Translations under genes and position numbers: made by a program
Assembly: GCA_030613745.1 (NCBI GenBank)
Contig: JAUWLK010000146.1
Coordinates: 1 to 6,853 of the forward strand
DNA: 6,853 nucleotides
From: Flavobacteriaceae bacterium
Lineage (GTDB): Bacteria; Bacteroidota; Bacteroidia; Flavobacteriales; Flavobacteriaceae
Direction of reading: 5' to 3'
The notes under the pieces: model-generated
What the model was told of the DNA's origin: nothing
What the model saw: only the letters and a program-made list of their open reading frames with translations
Database searches by the model: none
Shown: piece by piece, positions 1-4,803 of the stretch
How positions within the stretch are numbered: position 1 is the stretch's first letter
Layout of the letters: each line of letters opens with the position of its first letter

Positions 1-77
1 AATTGGTTAAAAGAAATGAAAATTTACCTCCAACCGAAATAGTTAGAATTACAACTATGTCGGGTTGTAGTACTTAA
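1..77 (+). CDS. C-terminal end of a probable Mrp/ApbC-family Fe-S carrier ATPase (partial)
   Basis: An open frame enters from the left edge (first full codon at position 3) and stops at TAA 75-77, with a second TAA directly after it. The last 24 residues include LPPTEIV and end in RITTMSGCST. That ending resembles the C-terminal tail of flavobacterial Mrp/NBP35 (ApbC) proteins, which typically finish in an ITTMAGCS-like stretch. These P-loop ATPases carry and deliver iron-sulfur clusters in the cytoplasm. The neighbouring NifU-domain gene supports the assignment, since the two are commonly adjacent in flavobacteria. No catalytic motif is visible in so short a piece, so the call rests on tail similarity and context. 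Confidence 0.6.
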   Translation, partial: LVKRNENLPPTEIVRITTMSGCST

Positions 78-86
78 TAATTATTT

Positions 87-126
87 ACTCTGCTAAAGTT
101 GATTACTTTAGCAGAGTTATTTTTAA
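87..126 (+). terminator. Hairpin with U-rich tail between the mrp tail and the NifU-domain gene
   Basis: A perfect 13-bp inverted repeat, ACTCTGCTAAAGT (87-99) and ACTTTAGCAGAGT (105-117), encloses a 5-nt loop and runs into a T-rich stretch (117-126). This is the form of an intrinsic terminator for the upstream gene. It ends only about 10 nt before the NifU-domain start codon, leaving no room for a separate promoter downstream. It may therefore work as a partial terminator or attenuator for the next gene. Confidence 0.7.
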
Positions 127-136
127 ATTTTATAAA

Positions 137-373
137 ATGACTAAAGTAGAATTACAGAATAATGTTGAAAAAGCGTTAGAAGAAATTCGCCCATATCTCA
201 TTACTGATGGAGGAGATATTTCTCTTATTGGTATTGAAAATGATGTGGTTAAAGTACAATTATTAGGTGCTTGTATAGGTTGTACTGTAAATCAATTGAC
301 TTTAAAAAATGGTGTAGAAGCTACCATTAAAAAATATGCTCCTCAAATAAAAGAAGTTGTAGAAGTTAAATAA
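137..373 (+). CDS. NifU-domain iron-sulfur scaffold/carrier protein (single-domain NfuA-like)
   Basis: The 78-aa product is a stand-alone NifU C-terminal (Nfu) domain, which binds a 4Fe-4S cluster, typically at a dimer interface, and passes it to cytoplasmic apoproteins. The domain fills the whole protein: the N-terminal helix with EEIRPYL, the conserved DGGD loop at residues 24-27, and the cluster-binding CIGC (Cys46 and Cys49), followed by the usual TVNQLTLKNGVE helix. No A-type or IscU-like N-terminal domain is present, so it is the short form common in Bacteroidota. It follows a probable Mrp/ApbC gene, consistent with cluster trafficking. The ATG at 137 gives the expected domain start. 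It lies just after a terminator-like hairpin, so its expression probably depends on read-through. Confidence 0.93.
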   Translation: MTKVELQNNVEKALEEIRPYLITDGGDISLIGIENDVVKVQLLGACIGCTVNQLTLKNGVEATIKKYAPQIKEVVEVK

Positions 374-432
374 ATTTAATTTTATTCAACACTTTTTACT
401 TTTACCTTTAAACTCTTGCCAAAAAAAATCAT

Positions 433-440
433 TATATTTG
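433..440 (+). promoter_or_regulatory. Candidate Bacteroidota -7 promoter element for the hmgA unit
   Basis: TATATTTG matches the Bacteroidota sigma-factor -7 consensus TAnnTTTG exactly. A TTG occurs at 416-418, but the 14-nt spacer is shorter than the usual 17-23 nt, so the -33 element is uncertain. Transcription from here would start near 447 and give a leader of about 140 nt before hmgA. Confidence 0.4.
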
Positions 441-465
441 TGATAATCGAAAACACAAGTATAAT

Positions 466-531
466 ATGTATCTATTTTTTACTGAATTATTACTACTTCT
501 TAAATTCTTGATTAAAAGAAATCCTGAATAA
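466..531 (+). CDS. Possible 21-aa leader peptide upstream of hmgA
   Basis: A short open frame begins at ATG 466 and stops at TAA 529-531, between the candidate -7 box and the hmgA start at 590. The product starts MYLFFTEL, continues with a run of five leucines in all, and ends with a basic tail, KRNPE. It could be a translated leader, or chance coding in AT-rich DNA, where Leu, Phe, Ile and Lys codons are common. Aromatic residues (one Tyr, three Phe) early in a leader before an aromatic-catabolism gene are suggestive only. No strong alternative-hairpin pair typical of attenuation was found. Confidence 0.2.
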   Translation: MYLFFTELLLLLKFLIKRNPE

Positions 532-589
532 ATGTTTATTTTATTACAAGCATTTTTATACTTTATATTATTAATTTAAACACTTTATT

Positions 590-1750
590 ATGCCAAGATA
601 TCATACTTTAGGTAAAATACCTCCTAAACGACATACCGTATTTAAAAATGAAAAAGGAGGATTGTATCAAGAAGAACTTTTTGGAACAGCTGGTTTTGCA
701 GGAATGTCATCTTTAATTTATCATCTTTATCCTCCAACAGTTGTTAGTGAGATCAAAAGAGTTGGTGATGTTTCTCCAAAAATTGCTATTGAAAAAAATA
801 TGAAAGCCTTGAGCTTTAAAGGGTTTTCATTAAAACCAGAAAAAGATTATTTAAAAAGCAGAAAAACACTTTTTGCTAATGCGGATTTACATATTGGTTT
901 GGCTGCTCCGAAATCATTTTCTAAAGACTATTTTTATAGAAATTCTGATGCAGATGAAATGCTTTTTATTCACGTTGGTAGTGGTACTTTAAGAACAATG
1001 TATGGTAATCTTTATTTTAAATATGGAGACTACTTAATTATTCCGAAAGGAACTACTTATCAAATAGATTTTGATACAGAAGATAATAGAATTTTATATA
1101 TTGAATCATTTAGTGCAATTAAAAGCCCTTCACGATATAGAAATAATTACGGACAATTTTTAGAACATTCACCATTTTGTGAACGTGATTTCAGGTTACC
1201 AAAAGATTTAAAAATGCACGACGAAAAAGGAGAATTTAAAATATTTTCTAAAAAGCAGGGTGTAATGTGGGAATATACTCATAAAAATCATCCTTTTGAT
1301 GTAGTGGGCTGGGATGGCTTTAATTATCCTTATGCTTTTTCTATTCATGATTTTGAGCCAATTACTGGTCGTATTCATATGCCACCACCAATTCATCAAC
1401 AATGGGAAGCGACAGGTTTTGTGGTTTGTTCATTTGTTCCTAGAATGTATGATTATCATCCAAATGCAATTCCAGCACCATACCACCACAGTAATATAGA
1501 TTCTGAAGAATTATTATATTATGTTGATGGCGATTTTATGAGTAGAAATAATATTGAAAAGGGGCAAATAACGCTACATCCAGGAGGAATTCCTCATGGT
1601 CCACATCCAGGAGCTATTGAAAGAAGCGTTGGAAAAAAAGAAACAGGTGAATTAGCAGTAATGATTGACCCTTTTAATCCGATTAGTATTACCGAAGAAG
1701 CTTTAAAGTTAGAAGTTGATGATTATTATAAATCGTGGATAACAGAATGA
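590..1750 (+). CDS. hmgA: Homogentisate 1,2-dioxygenase
   Basis: This cytoplasmic non-haem Fe(II) enzyme opens the ring of homogentisate with O2 to give 4-maleylacetoacetate, a central step of tyrosine and phenylalanine breakdown. The 386-aa product has the cupin-like fold of the short bacterial HGD family. The iron ligands align with human His335/Glu341/His371 at the same spacing: His300 and Glu306 in YHHSNIDSEE, and His336 in GGIPHGPHPG. Other family stretches are the N-terminal MPRYHTLGKIPPKRH, GRIHMPPPIHQ at 261-270 and VVCSFVPRMYDYHPNAIPAP at 278-297. The human acid-base residue His292 falls near His253/Asp254 here; the exact match is uncertain. The ATG at 590 gives the standard family N-terminus. 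It is followed on the same strand by a four-helix-bundle gene and hppD, whose product supplies its substrate. Confidence 0.96.
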   Translation: MPRYHTLGKIPPKRHTVFKNEKGGLYQEELFGTAGFAGMSSLIYHLYPPTVVSEIKRVGDVSPKIAIEKNMKALSFKGFSLKPEKDYLKSRKTLFANADLHIGLAAPKSFSKDYFYRNSDADEMLFIHVGSGTLRTMYGNLYFKYGDYLIIPKGTTYQIDFDTEDNRILYIESFSAIKSPSRYRNNYGQFLEHSPFCERDFRLPKDLKMHDEKGEFKIFSKKQGVMWEYTHKNHPFDVVGWDGFNYPYAFSIHDFEPITGRIHMPPPIHQQWEATGFVVCSFVPRMYDYHPNAIPAPYHHSNIDSEELLYYVDGDFMSRNNIEKGQITLHPGGIPHGPHPGAIERSVGKKETGELAVMIDPFNPISITEEALKLEVDDYYKSWITE

Positions 1751-1783
1751 GAATAAAGAAGATAGATTAGAGAATAAAGAAAA
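1749..1783 (+). repeat. Left flank of the four-helix-bundle cassette: two direct copies of GAGAATAAAGAA
   Basis: GAGAATAAAGAA occurs at 1749-1760 and again at 1770-1781, 21 bp apart; the first copy overlaps the last two bases of the hmgA stop codon. Both copies are complementary to the right-hand flank: AGAGAATAAAGA (1769-1780) pairs perfectly over 12 bp with 2152-2163, and AGAATAAAGA (1750-1759) over 10 bp with 2166-2175. Confidence 0.8.
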
Positions 1784-2175
1784 TGGATAATGGGTTTGAG
1801 AAAAAGACATAATTATAAAAATCTTAAAATTTGGAAATTAGGTTTGGAAATAGTTAATGATATTTTTGATATTATAAATGAATTTCCAAAACATGAAAGA
1901 TTTGATTTAAGTTCTCAGATAAGTAGATGTTCAATTTCAATGCCAAGTAATATTGCTGAGGGTTCAGCTAGAACAGATAAATCATTTTCTCATTTTTTAG
2001 ATATTTCTTTAGGGTCTTCTTTTGAGTTAGAAACTCAATTATTAATTGCATATCATAGAAGATATATTGATGAAAATAAATTAAATAAACTTGAAGAAAA
2101 AATAGAAGAGTTTCAAAAAATGACTATGAGTTTTCAAAACAGATTATAAGGTCTTTATTCTCTCCTCTTTATTCT
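1750..2175 (+). mobile_element. Putative IVS-like cassette: four-helix-bundle ORF enclosed by two-part inverted repeats
   Basis: The gene at 1790-2149 fills almost the whole interval between complementary ends (outer 10-bp and inner 12-bp arms). The internal loop between the two arms is asymmetric: 9 nt on the left (1760-1768) and 2 nt on the right (2164-2165). ORFs of this protein family are known from intervening sequences of 23S rRNA in spirochaetes and Coxiella, where the ends pair and RNase III excises the insert. By analogy, this looks like an inserted unit between hmgA and hppD. No transposase, target-site duplication or empty site is visible here, so mobility is inferred. Confidence 0.4.
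1790..2149 (+). CDS. Four-helix-bundle protein of the 23S rRNA-IVS (S23) family
   Basis: The 119-aa product belongs to the small, all-helical family first found as ORFs in 23S rRNA intervening sequences; the fold is shared with Avd accessory proteins of diversity-generating retroelements. Family hallmarks are an N-terminal LKIWKLGLEIV helix (12-22), the central QISRCSISMPSNIAEGSAR segment (43-61) and the FLDISLGSSFELETQL helix (69-84). A charged final helix, roughly residues 94-117, completes the bundle. The length is typical for the family. The ATG at 1790 is the only start that gives the complete family N-terminus. The molecular role is unknown; members form pentameric bundles and nucleic-acid binding has been proposed. 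It lies 39 bp after hmgA and 44 bp before hppD, in the same direction, and has no known part in tyrosine breakdown. With its complementary flanking repeats it looks like a passenger in this operon. Confidence 0.92.
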   Translation: MGLRKRHNYKNLKIWKLGLEIVNDIFDIINEFPKHERFDLSSQISRCSISMPSNIAEGSARTDKSFSHFLDISLGSSFELETQLLIAYHRRYIDENKLNKLEEKIEEFQKMTMSFQNRL

Positions 2176-2180
2176 TTTGT
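2151..2180 (+). repeat. Right flank of the four-helix-bundle cassette: two copies of TCTTTATTC
   Basis: TCTTTATTC occurs at 2152-2160 and 2166-2174, inverted relative to the GAATAAAGA copies on the left side of the cassette. The closest matches are 2152-2163 (12 bp, perfect complement of 1769-1780) and 2166-2175 (10 bp, perfect complement of 1750-1759). The repeat lies between the four-helix-bundle stop codon and the hppD start, and would also form part of the hppD leader in a shared transcript. Confidence 0.8.
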
Positions 2181-2193
2181 CTAAAAAAATATT

Positions 2194-3351
2194 ATGAGCA
2201 ATTTAAAAAACATTAAAAATCATACATATAGTTTAGAAAAAATATTTCCAGAAGCAGATGATTTTTTACCTTTATTAGGAACAGATTATGTTGAGTTTTA
2301 TGTTGGAAACGCTAAACAAGCAGCACACTTTTATAAAACTGCACTTGGGTTTCAATCTTTAGCATATTCAGGCTTAGAAACAGGAGTAAAAGACCGTACA
2401 AGTTATGTTGTTGTACAAGATAAAATAAAATTGGTTTTTACAACTCCCATGCCAGGAACAGAAAATAATGAAATTTTTGATCATATTGTCAAACATGGTG
2501 ATGGTGTTAAAGTAATTGCACTTTGGGTTGATGATGCAAGAAAATCATGGGAAGAGACAACAAAACGAGGAGCAAAATCCTATTTTGAACCAGTAATTGA
2601 AAAAGATACCGATGGTGAAGTTGTAAGATCAGCTATTCATACTTATGGTGAAACTGTCCATGTTTTTGTAGAAAGGAAAAATTATGATGGAATATTTTTA
2701 CCAGGTTATGAAAAATGGGAATCACATTACAATCCTTTAGATTGTGGCTTGCGTTATATTGATCATATGGTAGGAAATGTTGATTGGGGTCAAATGAACG
2801 TTTGGGCAAAATTTTATAATGAAGTGATGGGCTTTGCAAATTTGATAACATTTGATGATAAAGATATTTCTACTGATTATACGGCCTTAATGAGTAAGGT
2901 AATGACCAATGGTAATGGTAGGATTAAATTTCCTATTAACGAACCTGCTAAAGGAAAAAAGAAATCACAAATTGAGGAATATATTGATTTTTATAATGGC
3001 GCAGGATGTCAACACATTGCTGTTGCAACTAATGATATTGTTTTTACGGTAAGTGAAATGAAAAAACGTGGTGTTGAATTTTTATATGTTCCAGGAACTT
3101 ACTATGATACAGTAGGAGATCGTGTTGGAGAAATTGCTGAAGATATGGAAACACTAAAAAAACACGGTATTATGGTAGATAGAGATGATGAGGGATATTT
3201 ACTGCAAATTTTTACGAAACCAGTAACAGATAGACCAACCTTATTTTTTGAAATAATTCAACGTAAAGGGGCTCAATCGTTTGGCAAAGGTAACTTTAAA
3301 GCTTTGTTTGAATCTATTGAAGCCGAACAAGAAAGAAGAGGTACTCTTTAA
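2194..3351 (+). CDS. hppD: 4-hydroxyphenylpyruvate dioxygenase
   Basis: This cytoplasmic Fe(II) enzyme of the VOC superfamily converts 4-hydroxyphenylpyruvate and O2 to homogentisate and CO2, making the substrate of the upstream hmgA product. The 385-aa product has two VOC domains. The first, residues 28-160, starts TDYVEFYVGNAKQAAHFYKT and is the degenerate, non-catalytic half. The second, about 186-356, carries the 2-His-1-Glu iron site: His191 in YIDHMVGNV, His274 in GCQHIAVAT and Glu353 in LFFEIIQR. The C-terminal helix GAQSFGKGNFKALFESIEAEQERRG is characteristic of HPPD and covers the active site. No separate promoter was found just upstream, so it is probably co-transcribed with hmgA through the four-helix-bundle cassette. 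The start ATG at 2194 follows an A-rich stretch, as is common in flavobacteria. Confidence 0.97.
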   Translation: MSNLKNIKNHTYSLEKIFPEADDFLPLLGTDYVEFYVGNAKQAAHFYKTALGFQSLAYSGLETGVKDRTSYVVVQDKIKLVFTTPMPGTENNEIFDHIVKHGDGVKVIALWVDDARKSWEETTKRGAKSYFEPVIEKDTDGEVVRSAIHTYGETVHVFVERKNYDGIFLPGYEKWESHYNPLDCGLRYIDHMVGNVDWGQMNVWAKFYNEVMGFANLITFDDKDISTDYTALMSKVMTNGNGRIKFPINEPAKGKKKSQIEEYIDFYNGAGCQHIAVATNDIVFTVSEMKKRGVEFLYVPGTYYDTVGDRVGEIAEDMETLKKHGIMVDRDDEGYLLQIFTKPVTDRPTLFFEIIQRKGAQSFGKGNFKALFESIEAEQERRGTL

Positions 3352-3368
3352 AAATTACAATAATGATT

Positions 3369-3416
3369 TAAACGACTAAACAAATAAACGAATAAACGAA
3401 TCAACAATTAACTCAT
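3369..3416. repeat. Degenerate 8-bp tandem repeat, consensus TAAACGAA
   Basis: Six consecutive octamers can be read: TAAACGAC, TAAACAAA, TAAACGAA, TAAACGAA, TCAACAAT, TAACTCAT. The middle two are identical and the outer ones decay. The array lies 17 bp after the hppD stop codon in the spacer between convergent genes. Its function is unknown; slippage-derived filler is the plainest explanation. Confidence 0.6.
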
Positions 3417-3422
3417 TATAAA

Positions 3423-3462
3423 AATAGTTATCTTATGAACTATTATAGTTGAGAGGTTTTTT
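3423..3462. terminator. Probable bidirectional terminator between convergent hppD and hydrolase genes
   Basis: AATAGTT (3423-3429) and AACTATT (3438-3444) form a perfect 7-bp stem with an 8-nt loop. On the minus strand the stem runs straight into five T residues (complement of 3420-3424), which fits termination of the hydrolase gene. On the plus strand a T-run follows at 3457-3462. A second, overlapping hairpin, AACTA/TAGTT (3438-3442 and 3446-3450), could form instead. The stem is AT-rich and weak. Confidence 0.45.
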
Positions 3463-4717
3463 ATTTAGTTTCTGTAAAAGTTTTGCTGATTATTTTCCAC
3501 CCATCTTGTGTATTTAATAAAGTCAAATAGTCGGTGTAAGATTTATCAATATATTTAAATTCAGTTTTAAAATTTGCAATATTTCCGGTAACATCTCCTG
3601 TTAATATTTGAGTGCTTACTTTTTGTTTTCCATCAGATTTTACTTTGTTTAAATAAGCATTAAAAGGAATTATTAATTCTTTATTATCACTACTTGTATA
3701 TAGCTTTGCATCATTAGAAAAAGCATTCTGTAATTGGTTTAAATCTGCATTTTTTCTTCCTTCAAAATAATTTTGAATGGTAGCTTCTACATTTTTATAT
3801 TTTGTTTCTTTATTGAAAAATTCTCGTAAAACTTTGTTGTATTCCATAGCTGCATTTATATAAGGAAAATGACCTTCATTGTGAAATGTAAATACTTCAG
3901 CATCAGTATAAAGATTTTTAATTTCTTTTCTCAATTCAGGTGGTATTAAAGGATCATTATCTGATTCAATAATTAATTTTGGAATTCTTTTTGTTTCATA
4001 TTTCTCAGGAGTCGCTATAAATTTATCAATAACAACATAATATCTATTCATAAATTGCTTTTTGCTAAAAGGTAAACTAGGTAAAAAAGCCTTTAATAAT
4101 TCAGAATTTTTAGCTGCTGGAACTATTTCATTTTTTAATTTTTTATCTCCTAATTTTGATAATAAAATTTCTGGCAATAAAGGAATTACTTTACTTTTTG
4201 TTGCATTTTCTTTTTCTAGAACATAATTTGGAGGAAAAGTGTTTCCAAAAACAACTTTTTCAATTCTATTTGGAATTGTTTTTACCAAATACTGCGTAAT
4301 ATATCCACCCATTGAAGTACCAACTGCATAAAATTTATCAACTTCTTCATTTTTTAGAATTTTATGAATTCCTTTTGCAGCTTTTTCGAGTGAATTTATT
4401 TCTTCAGGTAGGGTATATGTTATTACTTTATAATCTTTTTCAAATTCATTTATTTGTTGCCACCATAAATCATATGCTCCACCCATTCCATGTAAAAAGA
4501 GAATGGTTTTATTTCCATTTCCTCCAGTATAATATTTCCATTTAACACTATCAATTTCGATTTCTTTTGTAGTTTTTGATTGTAATTCTTTTAAATTTTG
4601 AGATGCCTTATCATTATTTTGATATAATTTAAAAAAATCAGATGAAGATGCAGGAATCATGTAAATACCTAGGATAATTACAAAAAGTAATAATAATATT
4701 TTTTTGAATAATTTCAT
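3461..4717 (-). CDS. Membrane-anchored alpha/beta-hydrolase fused to a C-terminal NTF2-like domain
   Basis: The 418-aa product begins with KK and a strongly hydrophobic stretch (about 7-22, ILLLLFVIILGIYMIP), a signal peptide or uncleaved anchor, so the enzyme probably acts outside the cytoplasm. Residues about 55-302 form an alpha/beta-hydrolase domain: oxyanion-hole HGMGG (76-80), nucleophile elbow GTSMGG with Ser135, and likely acid Asp255 (SDNDPLIPP) and base His283 (EGHFPY). A lid region fills about 160-235. Residues about 307-418 (VEATIQNYFEGRKNAD to GWKIISKTF) look like an NTF2/SnoaL-type domain of the putative lumazine-binding group, often seen on secreted Bacteroidota proteins. The esterase or lipase substrate cannot be inferred. 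The gene converges on hppD and diverges from the aldehyde dehydrogenase gene across an 86-bp spacer. The ATG at 4717 provides the hydrophobic N-terminus and is the most plausible start. Confidence 0.85.
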   Translation of the reverse strand: MKLFKKILLLLFVIILGIYMIPASSSDFFKLYQNNDKASQNLKELQSKTTKEIEIDSVKWKYYTGGNGNKTILFLHGMGGAYDLWWQQINEFEKDYKVITYTLPEEINSLEKAAKGIHKILKNEEVDKFYAVGTSMGGYITQYLVKTIPNRIEKVVFGNTFPPNYVLEKENATKSKVIPLLPEILLSKLGDKKLKNEIVPAAKNSELLKAFLPSLPFSKKQFMNRYYVVIDKFIATPEKYETKRIPKLIIESDNDPLIPPELRKEIKNLYTDAEVFTFHNEGHFPYINAAMEYNKVLREFFNKETKYKNVEATIQNYFEGRKNADLNQLQNAFSNDAKLYTSSDNKELIIPFNAYLNKVKSDGKQKVSTQILTGDVTGNIANFKTEFKYIDKSYTDYLTLLNTQDGWKIISKTFTETK

Positions 4718-4743
4718 TTTCTTAAAAATTAGATTTTACTAAT

Positions 4744-4760
4744 TTAAATAATTTATTTAA
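4744..4760. promoter_or_regulatory. 17-bp palindrome in the divergent promoter region (possible operator)
   Basis: TTAAATAATTTATTTAA has 8-bp arms (4744-4751 and 4753-4760) that are perfect reverse complements around one central T. It lies 6 bp before the candidate -7 box of the aldehyde dehydrogenase gene, where a regulator would overlap the polymerase site. It is made of A and T only, so chance is a real alternative. Confidence 0.25.
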
Positions 4761-4766
4761 TAGTGC

Positions 4767-4774
4767 TATATTTG
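4767..4774 (+). promoter_or_regulatory. Candidate -7 promoter element for the aldehyde dehydrogenase operon
   Basis: TATATTTG fits the Bacteroidota -7 consensus TAnnTTTG exactly and ends 29 nt before the ATG at 4804, a normal distance that gives a leader of roughly 20 nt. No clear TTG-type -33 element is seen at the expected spacing; the region is all A/T with a TTTTAC stretch at 4734-4739. Confidence 0.5.
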
Positions 4775-4803
4775 AAAGTATTGATAAACATAATAAGTAA
4801 TAA

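Noticed and set aside
367..383. A/T-only inverted repeat (AATAAA/TTTATT) just after the NifU-domain gene as a terminator
   Set aside because: A six-pair stem of only A-T pairs is too weak and too likely by chance in this sequence.
1208..1402. 64-codon open frame on the minus strand inside hmgA
   Set aside because: It lies fully antisense to a clear dioxygenase; its Trp/His/Met-rich product has no recognisable family and reflects the codons of the real gene.
1314..1499. 61-codon plus-strand frame inside hmgA
   Set aside because: It is out of frame within the conserved catalytic part of HmgA and its hydrophobic product is a by-product of T-rich third positions.
1783..1812. Short frame from ATG 1783 overlapping the start of the four-helix-bundle gene
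   Set aside because: It encodes only nine residues in another frame and stops at 1810-1812; the ATG at 1790 gives the complete family N-terminus.
1790..2149. Four-helix-bundle gene as the accessory protein (Avd) of a diversity-generating retroelement
   Set aside because: No reverse transcriptase, template repeat or variable-repeat target gene is present in the window, and the flanking repeats fit an IVS-like unit better.
2170..2179. TATTCTTTTG as a promoter -7 box for hppD
   Set aside because: It has one base too many between TA and TTTG for the consensus, and it is part of the flanking repeat; hppD is more simply read from the hmgA transcript.
2633..2851. 72-codon minus-strand frame inside hppD
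   Set aside because: It is antisense to the well-conserved second VOC domain with no start context or family resemblance.
4312..4545. 77-codon plus-strand frame inside the minus-strand hydrolase
   Set aside because: It is antisense to the Ser135 nucleophile region; the Leu/Phe/His-rich product looks like the complement of the hydrolase codons.
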